A stretch of 55,039 nucleotides of DNA, taken from Anaeromyxobacter sp. GTDB taxonomy: Bacteria > Myxococcota > Myxococcia > Myxococcales > Anaeromyxobacteraceae. This document shows, piece by piece, positions 39,532 to 46,205 of this stretch; within the stretch, counting starts at the first letter, position 1, and the number at the start of each line of letters is the position of its first letter. The stretch is taken from NCBI GenBank assembly GCA_025360965.1, contig JANYBC010000077.1:1-55039 (forward strand), given 5' to 3'. Below the pieces are notes generated by a model. That model worked only from the letters and a program-made list of their open reading frames with translations, had not been told where the DNA came from and did no database searches. Made by a program: the position numbers and the translations under genes.

Positions 39532-42500
39532 TTGACCAGCTCCTCGTAGTAGCGCTGCACCTCGCCGCGGTACCGCTCCGGCGCCCCCTGCTTCATGGCC
39601 TCGAGCAGGTCGCGGCGGAACTCCTCGGGCAGCCGGTGGGCCTCGGCCCCGGGGATCTCCACCTTCTCCGGCGTGGGATCGCCGGTCTCGCCCTCGCGCT
39701 CGCCCCCGCCGGTGTCGCCGAACGGGAACGGGAAGCCGCCCTTCCCGCCCTTCCCCTGCCTGGCCGCCTGCTCCAGCCCCTTCTTGAACTGCCCGAGCCG
39801 CTCCAGCGCCGCCTCCTGCTCGCCGTGGCCGCGCTGCGGGTTGCGCCCCTGCAGCTCGCCGGCGGCGGTCCCCATGTGGCCGCGGCTCTCGCCGAGCAGC
39901 CCCTGCGCCTGGGGCGGGAAGATGGGCGCCTTCTCGGCGAGCTGCGAGAGCTTCTGCTGCAGCTCTCCGGCCTGCCGCTCCAGCCCCTGCTGCTGGCCGG
40001 CCAGCTCGGCCAGCTTCTGCTGGTCACCCGGGGTCATGGCCTGCCGGGCGTCGGGGGTGAGCTTGGCCAGCCGCTCGCGGATGCGGGCGATGCGCGGCGC
40101 CGCCTCCTGGACGGCCGCCTGCGCCGCCTTGAGCTGGCCCGGCTCCTTGCCGGCGGCGCCGGGGAAGCGCTGCGCCAGCGCCGCCTCCTCCTCCAGCGCC
40201 TGCCCGAGCCGCTGCGCCGGCCCGGCGGCCCGGGCCGCCTGCTCGCTGGCGGCGTCGAGGTCGCGCAGCGCCAGCGCCCGCTGCAGGTCGGCCAGCGCCT
40301 CGCGGGCGGCGTCGAGGTCCGGCTCGCCGCGCGGCGGCACGCCCGGCTGCGCCGCGTCGAGCGACTGCCGCGCCTCCCTGGCCAGCTGCTCCAGCGCCGC
40401 GGCCCCCTGCCGGGCCTCCTCCAGCTTCGGCCCGAGCCGCTCCCGCACCCGGTTCTTCAGCTGCTCGGTCTGGGCCGCGGTCTCGCGCTGCCGGCGCTCC
40501 ACCCGCTCGAGCTGGTCCTTGAAGGCGAGCATCTCCTGCATGAGCGCCTGCTGCCCGGCGTCGGGCGACTGGGCGGTCCGCTCCAGCCCGGCCGCCAGCT
40601 TGTCGAGCTGGGCCGAGAGCTGGTCGAGCGACTTCATGGCGGCGGCCAGGTCGCCCTGCCGAATGGCCCGCTCGATGGCGTCGAGCGGCGAGGCGAACTC
40701 CTGCTGCCGCTGCAGCTCGGCCATCGCCTCGGCGTTGAGGTGCTGGTCGTTGAAGCCGCGGGCGGTCTCGGCCATGCGGGCCTGCAGCTCCTCCATGCGG
40801 GAGCGGAGCCGCTTGAGCTGCGCCAGCGCCTCCTGCCGGGCGGCGTCGGTCGGCTGGTCGCGCAGCCGCTCCAGCACCGCCTGCAGCTCGCGCTTGCGGG
40901 CCGAGAGCTCGCGGGCCAGCCGGACCAGCTCGCCGGCGCGGGTCTTGTCGAAGAGCTGCTCGAGGTAGAGGACGTCCTTCTCCAGCTCGGCGATGAGCAG
41001 GCCGTCGGCCCAGGCCACCTGCGCGGCCGCGGCGGCGAGCGGCTGGCCGGCGGCCAGGGTCCGGACGGCGGCCTGGCGCACCGCGGTGGCCCGCTGCTCG
41101 GCGGTGCGCAGCGAGGCGGCCACGTTGGCGAGCGCCTGGGTCACCTGGCTTGGCGCCACCTTGTCCTTGCGGAGCCCGGCGGCGGTGGCGGTGAGCGAGA
41201 GGTGGAGGTCGCGGGCCTTGACGTCGAGGGCGGCGCCGAGCGGCAGCCGCGCCGGGGTGGCCACCGGGCCGCCGTCCTGCAGGTCGAGCCGGTCGCCGAG
41301 GTGGGCCACCAGCAGCTCCCAGGCGGCGCGGGCCTTCTCCAGCGCGGCGCGGCGGTGCTCGGCCTCGCTGTAGATGGTGATGGTCTGCGTCGCCGAGGAG
41401 CCCTTCTTCGGCCCCGAGACGGCGTCGTTGTCCTCGACCTCCAGCCAGTAGAGCAGCCGCTCCCCCTCGCCGAGCTGCTCCGGCCCGAGCGCGAGATCGA
41501 AGCCGCCCTGGTCGCGCCGCAGGCCGGCCAGGGCCCGCAGCGGTCGCCGCGACTCGGCGCCGCCGGGGTGGCGCAGCACCAGCGTGAGGCCGGCCAGGCC
41601 GTAGTCGTCCTCGGCCGACCACTCGACCCGGACGGTGGCGTCGGGGCCGAGCTCCAGCTCGGCGGCCGGGGCGGTGAGGCGGACGGTGGGGAAGGCGTCG
41701 GGTTCGACCACCAGCGGGATGGGCGACCCCTCGGCCACGGTGGCGCCGCGGGCGGTGGCGAAGCGGAACCGGTAGCTGCCGCCCTCGTTGACGACGAGTG
41801 AACCGGTCAGCTCGCGCCCGCCGCTGACGGTGAGCGCGAGGCGCCCGGCCGGCGTGCCGTCGGGCTTCTGAAGGGTGAGCTCGGCCGCCTCGACGGGGCG
41901 GTCGGCGCGGGTGCGCAGGGTCACCTCGGTGCCGCGCGGGGCGCGCAGCTCGCCGCCGGTGCCGGAGAGGAGCTGGGGCGGGCGGTGGGTGTGGGCCGGG
42001 AAGCGGTAGGAGAGCTCGATGTCGCCGGTGATCGGCTCGAGCGACGGCCCGGGCGTTGCGGCCGGGTCGCCGGCCAGGAGCCGCCGGGCGTGGCGAGCGC
42101 CGGCCCCGTGGCTGGCGGCCAGCGCCACCGCCCAGCAGAGCGCGACCCCGGCCAGCACCCCGAGGGCGCGGCGGGCCCGGCGGGCGGGGAGCAGGGCGGG
42201 GAGGTCGAGGGCAGCGGCCGCGCGGGTGGCGCGGGAGAGGTGGGCATCGAGCAGCTCCAGCGAGGCGGCGCCGGAGGCGGCCAGCCCGTCCCGGGCCCGG
42301 CCGAGCTCGACCGCCGAGACCAGCTCCGAGCGGAGCGCCGGGTCGGCCGCGGCCACCAGCCTGGCCACCGCCTCGTCGGGGCCGCTGGCGCGCAGGGCGA
42401 GCCAGAGCCTCCGGGCGGCCTCGGCCAGGGCGGCCGCCACCCCCGCCAGCGCCAGCCACCTGATCGGCGCCGGCCGGACCCCGGCGGCCAGGACTGCGGT

Positions 42501-42626
42501 GCCGAGCAGGAGGACGGCGAGGGCCCCGGAAAAGCCGAGCCCCCCCCATTCGGCGGCTGCGAGCCGCCGGGCCCGGGAGCGAGCCCCGGCGAGGTGTCCG
42601 GAGATATCGGTGGAGGGGTCGGGCAC
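39528..42626 (-). CDS. DUF4175 large membrane protein with coiled-coil
   Basis: The product has 1032 residues from a GTG at 42626; GGAAG lies just before it. Earlier starts in the open frame would run under the divergent sigma gene. Helices lie at about 30-75 (FSGALAVLLLGTAVLAAGV, IRWLALAGVAAALAEAA) and near 150-170 (ALGVLAGVALCWAVALAA). A periplasmic beta-rich part follows (about 190-430: Ig-like, VEWSAEDDYGLAGLTLVLRH). A long Gln/Ala/Glu/Arg coiled-coil (about 430-980) ends in a Gly-rich, charged C-terminus. This matches DUF4175 proteins, which head MoxR operons in many Gram-negatives. It is probably a membrane scaffold spanning the periplasm. It is the first gene of a six-gene unit. Confidence 0.87.
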   Translation of the reverse strand: MPDPSTDISGHLAGARSRARRLAAAEWGGLGFSGALAVLLLGTAVLAAGVRPAPIRWLALAGVAAALAEAARRLWLALRASGPDEAVARLVAAADPALRSELVSAVELGRARDGLAASGAASLELLDAHLSRATRAAAALDLPALLPARRARRALGVLAGVALCWAVALAASHGAGARHARRLLAGDPAATPGPSLEPITGDIELSYRFPAHTHRPPQLLSGTGGELRAPRGTEVTLRTRADRPVEAAELTLQKPDGTPAGRLALTVSGGRELTGSLVVNEGGSYRFRFATARGATVAEGSPIPLVVEPDAFPTVRLTAPAAELELGPDATVRVEWSAEDDYGLAGLTLVLRHPGGAESRRPLRALAGLRRDQGGFDLALGPEQLGEGERLLYWLEVEDNDAVSGPKKGSSATQTITIYSEAEHRRAALEKARAAWELLVAHLGDRLDLQDGGPVATPARLPLGAALDVKARDLHLSLTATAAGLRKDKVAPSQVTQALANVAASLRTAEQRATAVRQAAVRTLAAGQPLAAAAAQVAWADGLLIAELEKDVLYLEQLFDKTRAGELVRLARELSARKRELQAVLERLRDQPTDAARQEALAQLKRLRSRMEELQARMAETARGFNDQHLNAEAMAELQRQQEFASPLDAIERAIRQGDLAAAMKSLDQLSAQLDKLAAGLERTAQSPDAGQQALMQEMLAFKDQLERVERRQRETAAQTEQLKNRVRERLGPKLEEARQGAAALEQLAREARQSLDAAQPGVPPRGEPDLDAAREALADLQRALALRDLDAASEQAARAAGPAQRLGQALEEEAALAQRFPGAAGKEPGQLKAAQAAVQEAAPRIARIRERLAKLTPDARQAMTPGDQQKLAELAGQQQGLERQAGELQQKLSQLAEKAPIFPPQAQGLLGESRGHMGTAAGELQGRNPQRGHGEQEAALERLGQFKKGLEQAARQGKGGKGGFPFPFGDTGGGEREGETGDPTPEKVEIPGAEAHRLPEEFRRDLLEAMKQGAPERYRGEVQRYYEELVK

Positions 42627-42767
42627 GGTCTTCCGAGGATTACTCTCGGTCAGGAGAAAGACAAAGAAAAGCAGGATCCTACGGAGAGGTGGGTATGGCA
42701 AGGGCCGGCGTGGTAAGCAGTCCGGAATCGCAGTGAATTTCAGCCCCCCCCTGCCCCGTCTGGACTC

Positions 42768-43349
42768 ATGGAAGTGGACGATCTCGCGCTGGTTGATGCA
42801 GCCAGAGCCGGTGACGCCGGCGCCTTCACGGCGCTGGTGGTCCGCTACCAGAGGAAGGTCTACGCCGTGGCGCTCGGCATCGTCAGAGATCGGGATCAGG
42901 CCTGGGATGTCTCCCAGGAGGCCTTCGTGCGCGTCCACAGCCACCTCGGCGAGTTCAAGGGCGAGTCGAGCTTCCAGACCTGGGTGCTGCGGATCGCCAG
43001 CCACCTGGCCATCGACTCGCTCCGGCGCGAGCGCAAGAACCGCCGCGACCAGCTCGAGGACATCAAGGAAGAGGTGATCGGCGAGGCCGGCGAGGGGATC
43101 CTCTCCACGCCGCTCGGCAACGACCCCTCCGCCACACTGCTGCGCCGCGAGCTGGCGGGCCGGATGCAGGCGGCGCTCGACGGCCTGCCGGAGATCCACC
43201 GGACCATCCTGGTGTTGCGCGAGCTGGAGGGGCTCTCCTACGAAGAGCTGGCCGAGAGCTTGGGCGTGCAGAAGGGTACAGTGATGAGCCGGCTCTTCCA
43301 CGCCAGGAAGAAGATGCAGGCTGCGCTCGAGGTTTACAGCCATGGCTGA
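42768..43349 (+). CDS. ECF-family sigma factor, RpoE/SigW-like
   Basis: The product has 193 residues. Region 2 is ALVVRYQRKVYAVALGIVRD, then AWDVSQEAFVRVHSHLGEF and SFQTWVLRIASHLAIDSLRR. Region 4 is LPEIHRTILVLRELEGLSY then EELAESLGVQKGTVMSRLFH. The wording of region 4 is that of the RpoE/SigW group that controls envelope stress. No ribosome site precedes the ATG at 42768, so it may be read from a leaderless message or a weak site. It is divergent from the DUF4175-MoxR operon across 141 bases, and its stop overlaps the anti-sigma gene by 8 bases. Confidence 0.92.
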   Translation: MEVDDLALVDAARAGDAGAFTALVVRYQRKVYAVALGIVRDRDQAWDVSQEAFVRVHSHLGEFKGESSFQTWVLRIASHLAIDSLRRERKNRRDQLEDIKEEVIGEAGEGILSTPLGNDPSATLLRRELAGRMQAALDGLPEIHRTILVLRELEGLSYEELAESLGVQKGTVMSRLFHARKKMQAALEVYSHG

Positions 43350-43806
43350 CTGCACCACCATCAGGCCGCTGATCGGCTCCCGCGAGGGTGAGCTCACCGC
43401 CGGCGAGCTGGCCGAGCTGACCGCCCACGTGGTCGGCTGCGAGGGCTGCTCCCGCTGGGCCGCCTCGCTGGCCGTCACCGAGGGGCTGGTCTCGGAGACC
43501 CTGCTGGCGGTGGCGGCGCGCCGCGACTTCGCCGACTTCTCCGCGCAGGTGATGGCTCGCATCGAGCACCGCCGGCTCGGCCCGCTGGCCCGCCTGCGGC
43601 GGTCCATCACCCTCCACCCCTGGTTCGCGATCGGCGGCACGCTGGCCCCCATCGCCGCGGCGCTGCTGGTGGCGCTCTACGTGCAGCGCGGCGCCGGCTC
43701 GGACAACGCCACCGCCTCGCTCGAGCTCAGCTCCGAGGGCGCCACCACCATCATCCAGTCGAGCGACGGGCCGCTGGTCCTGATCGACGACGACGAGGAG
43801 TCATGA
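43342..43806 (+). CDS. Anti-sigma factor with zinc-finger motif and membrane anchor
   Basis: The product has 154 residues. The N-terminal zf-HC2 domain has Cys4 and HVVGCEGC (His29, Cys33, Cys36), the zinc-binding anti-sigma pattern. A membrane segment lies at about 95-115 ([20 protein letters not shown]), after which a periplasmic tail rich in Ser/Thr and ending in an acidic run (LIDDDEES) is exposed. It presumably keeps the sigma factor encoded just upstream inactive until envelope stress or proteolysis releases it. It overlaps the sigma gene by 8 bases and the next gene by 4 (ATGA). Confidence 0.87.
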   Translation: MADCTTIRPLIGSREGELTAGELAELTAHVVGCEGCSRWAASLAVTEGLVSETLLAVAARRDFADFSAQVMARIEHRRLGPLARLRRSITLHPWFAIGGTLAPIAAALLVALYVQRGAGSDNATASLELSSEGATTIIQSSDGPLVLIDDDEES

Positions 43807-44291
43807 TCCATCCTGCCGCCGCCGCGCTCTCGCTGCTCCTCCCCGCCCTCTGCCTCGCCGCCGACCCGGCCCCGTCCGCCCCGCCTCCCGCCGCAACCGC
43901 CGCCCCGTCGGCGCAGGCCCCGGTGCCGGTCCGGGTCCGGGTCATCAAGGGCTCGCGCCAGGGCCCGGCCTCGCTCGACCCGAAGCTGGCGCCGCTCAAG
44001 CATCAGCTCTCCAAGCTCGCCTACCAGCGCTGGGAGCAGCTGAGCGAGCGGGCCTTCGAGATGACGGTCCAGAAGACCGAGTACACCGACCTGCCCGACG
44101 GCCAGCACGTGGCGCTGACGGTGCAGGAGGATTCGGGCAAGACCGTGACCATCGAGGTGGCGCTGGCGCAGCGCAACACGATGTCGCGCCTCACCATCGA
44201 GAAGGGGCAGCGGATCGTCCACCAGGTGAGCGGCGAGAAGGGCGGCGTCGCCTACTTCGTCACCGTGCACGTCTCGCCGACCGGGCCCTGA
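43803..44291 (+). CDS. Exported hypothetical protein of the sigma module
   Basis: The product has 162 residues. A signal peptide (ALSLLLPALCLAADPAPS) and a Pro/Ala-rich spacer (about 20-45) precede a compact domain of about 110 residues with a mix of helices (LKHQLSKLAYQRWEQLSE) and strands (GQHVALTVQEDSGKTVTIEV, GVAYFVTVHVSP). I do not recognise a family, but the domain appears well conserved in style and is not low-complexity. The ATG overlaps the anti-sigma stop, so it is made with the sigma/anti-sigma pair and could be the periplasmic sensor or a target of the module. Confidence 0.75.
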   Translation: MIHPAAAALSLLLPALCLAADPAPSAPPPAATAAPSAQAPVPVRVRVIKGSRQGPASLDPKLAPLKHQLSKLAYQRWEQLSERAFEMTVQKTEYTDLPDGQHVALTVQEDSGKTVTIEVALAQRNTMSRLTIEKGQRIVHQVSGEKGGVAYFVTVHVSPTGP

Positions 44292-44301
44292 GCGGCGCCG
44301 G

Positions 44302-44338
44302 CCCACCTTCCCAGCCCCCACCTTCCCAGCCCCCACCT
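44302..44338 (+). repeat. Short tandem repeat, 15-bp unit
   Basis: Two perfect copies of CCCACCTTCCCAGCC lie end to end and a third begins (CCCACCT). The repeat sits in the 77-base gap between two exported-protein genes, just before the ribosome site of the second. It is C-rich on this strand and may vary in copy number by slippage. Confidence 0.8.
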
Positions 44339-44368
44339 GCAGTTTCCACCCAGCCCAGGAGTCCAGAG

Positions 44369-44827
44369 ATGATCCCAGCCGCGCTGATGGTGATCTCCTT
44401 GATGGGGGCCGTCCCGGCCTCCGAGCCGACCGGCTGCACCGGCACGCTCTCCGGCGCCGTGACCGCCAGCTTCACCTGCACCGTCGCCGCCACCGTGGAG
44501 GGGAAGTCGGTGAAGGTGGTCATCGCCTCCGACCAGCCGGTGACCGGCCTGCGCTCGCTCAAGCCGGTCACGCTGGTGCTGGCGGCGCCGGTGTCGAACG
44601 GCAGCTACACCGGCGAGGCGCTCGGCAGCGCCGCCTCCAGCCTGGAGACCGCGGCGGGCGCCAGCTACACGGCCGGCGCCGGGAAGGGCGAGGTGACACT
44701 CACCGTCGACCAGGCCGAGCGCTACAAGCAGGCCCCCAGCTCCCTGGTCATGAGCGGGAGCCTCAAGGCCCGGCTGGTCCCGGCCAAGGGCGGCAAGGGC
44801 GACGTGACGCTCGAGGTCCGCTTCTAG
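44369..44827 (+). CDS. Small exported hypothetical protein
   Basis: The product has 152 residues with a leader (IPAALMVISLMGAVPASEP) followed by a beta-rich domain (CTGTLSGAVTASFTC, SVKVVIASDQPVTGL, GEVTLTVDQAERYK, GDVTLEVRF). Two Cys near residues 23 and 36 could form a disulphide. I do not recognise it. AGGAG upstream of the ATG at 44369 supports the start. It is the fourth gene in the rightward series after the second sigma factor, 77 bases after the previous gene, so co-regulation is possible but not clear. It converges on the AgmX-like gene with 21 bases between the stops. Confidence 0.7.
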   Translation: MIPAALMVISLMGAVPASEPTGCTGTLSGAVTASFTCTVAATVEGKSVKVVIASDQPVTGLRSLKPVTLVLAAPVSNGSYTGEALGSAASSLETAAGASYTAGAGKGEVTLTVDQAERYKQAPSSLVMSGSLKARLVPAKGGKGDVTLEVRF

Positions 44828-44848
44828 GCCGGCGAGAGCGTCCGGGCG

Positions 44849-45499
44849 TCACGGCATCAGCGTGTGCAGCAGCCGGTGGCGGTCACCGGCGCGGGCGTCA
44901 GGATACGGCACCACCCTGCCGCGCAGCTTCGACTGGGCGCAGGCCAGCAGCCCGTCGCTGGCACCGCCGCGCGCCTCCACCGGGGCGTCGACGATGCGGA
45001 TCGCCCCGTTCATGGTCTCGAGCTGGAGCATCAGCACGGTGACGCCGGCGTCGGCCTGGGGTGACCGGTCGCCCACCGCCGCCACCGACGAGCCGGCGTT
45101 GCGGGCCTGGGCGTCCTCGTCGAAGCAGGCGCTCAGCTCGCCGTGCAACTCGTTGAGGTCCTGCCCGACCGCCACGCCGACCTTCCCGAGCGACGCGGCC
45201 CGGCTGGTGACGGCCACCGCCTCCCAGGATCCACGTGGCGGAGGTGGCGGCGGCGCGTCCTTGACGACCGTCGGCGTGAGCCCCACGGCGCCCAGCCCGC
45301 CCGGCAGGTCGTTGTCCGGAGGCCTGACGGCGGCGGCGGCAGACTGCGGAGTCCAGGGCTCGGCGGCGGCGGCCGCGTCGGGGGCGGCCGACCCTGCCGG
45401 CGCCGGGCTCCCGGTCAGCCGGTCGACGGCGTAGAGGGCCACGGCCATGAAGACGACGATGCCGGCGGCGCCGATGGCGACGAGGCGTCCGTTGGTCAT
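44849..45499 (-). CDS. Membrane-anchored protein with TonB/AgmX-like C-terminal region
   Basis: The product has 216 residues. One N-terminal membrane helix (RLVAIGAAGIVVFMAVALYA) is followed by an Ala/Pro-rich linker (about 30-90) and a C-terminal domain of about 110 residues. It contains LSACFDEDAQARN, TVLMLQLETMNGAIRIVDAP, VEARGGASDGLLACAQSKLR and a VVPYP end. The spacing of two Cys around a strand pair resembles the C-terminal domain of Myxococcota AgmX/TonB-like proteins; this is a similarity of pattern only. The ATG at 45499 overlaps the stop of the upstream gene by 4 bases. It is the third gene of the multicopper oxidase operon. Confidence 0.75.
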   Translation of the reverse strand: MTNGRLVAIGAAGIVVFMAVALYAVDRLTGSPAPAGSAAPDAAAAAEPWTPQSAAAAVRPPDNDLPGGLGAVGLTPTVVKDAPPPPPPRGSWEAVAVTSRAASLGKVGVAVGQDLNELHGELSACFDEDAQARNAGSSVAAVGDRSPQADAGVTVLMLQLETMNGAIRIVDAPVEARGGASDGLLACAQSKLRGRVVPYPDARAGDRHRLLHTLMP

Positions 45500-46164
45500 G
45501 TGCCGTCCTTCTCGCCCTTCCGGTGCTCTTCGCGCTCGTACTGCTCGCTCTCCCCGGCCTCGTGGCCGGCCGGCGCCCTGGGCCCAAGCGCCTTGACTGC
45601 CGCGGCGCGCGCCGCCTCGAGCTCCTGGTTGGCCTCGATGACCGCCTGGACCGCCCCCCTGGCCTTGGCGACGCAGGCCTTCAGGTCGGTGCGGGCCAGG
45701 TCGAGCGTGCCGTCGTCGGTGCCGGGAGCCATTCGCATGGCCGAGTCGAAGGCCAGGTGCGGGTAGCCGCAGCCCCGGACCGGGTCGACCGGCCACTGGC
45801 GCGACAGGACCGCGTAATCATGCTGCCAGGCCTTCTCCAGCCTGGCGCGGACCGCCTTGAGCGAAGCTGCCTCGGCGGGCCCGGCCTTGCCGGCCGCCTC
45901 CTCCAGCTTCTCGAGCAGCTTGTTGGAGCCGACCGCGACGGTCAGCGTCCCGGCCTTGCCCCGCTCGATGGTGATCGCCTCGGTCACCTCGCGACCGGCG
46001 CGCCAGAGCGCCATGTCGGCGGCCGAGCCGGCCGGCGGCGGCGCCTCGCTGACCCGGTCGATCTCGGACTGAGGTCGTACGACCTCGCCGCCACTGGCCA
46101 GCGCCTCGGAGGGCGCGACCAGGGCGGCGAGCAGAACGGACAGTGTGATGGGCAGGCGGGTCAT
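45496..46164 (-). CDS. Exported hypothetical protein downstream of the multicopper oxidase
   Basis: The product has 222 residues. It has a signal peptide (ITLSVLLAALVAPSEALAS) and a mainly helical mature part: LTVAVGSNKLLEKLEEAAGK, a Cys-Gly-Tyr-Pro stretch (VRGCGYPHLAFDSAM), a second Cys in TDLKACVAKA, and a highly charged end rich in Glu, Lys and His (HEAGESEQYEREEHRKGEK). No recognised family. The His/Glu tail could bind metal, which would fit its place 41 bases after the multicopper oxidase stop. It is followed by a coupled gene (4-base overlap). Confidence 0.72.
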   Translation of the reverse strand: MTRLPITLSVLLAALVAPSEALASGGEVVRPQSEIDRVSEAPPPAGSAADMALWRAGREVTEAITIERGKAGTLTVAVGSNKLLEKLEEAAGKAGPAEAASLKAVRARLEKAWQHDYAVLSRQWPVDPVRGCGYPHLAFDSAMRMAPGTDDGTLDLARTDLKACVAKARGAVQAVIEANQELEAARAAAVKALGPRAPAGHEAGESEQYEREEHRKGEKDGT

Positions 46165-46205
46165 GGCTGCTTTCTACCTCACCAAACCCGCCGGCCGGAC
46201 GGCTC

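Noticed and set aside
42734-42764. ECF-like promoter (TGAATTT and TCTGGA, 18 bases apart) before the second sigma gene
   Set aside because: Transcription would begin inside or after the start codon and the spacer differs from the first module.
42627-43652. Upstream extension of the DUF4175 gene
   Set aside because: The open frame continues under the divergent sigma gene but has no plausible start; the GTG at 42626 has a ribosome-like site.
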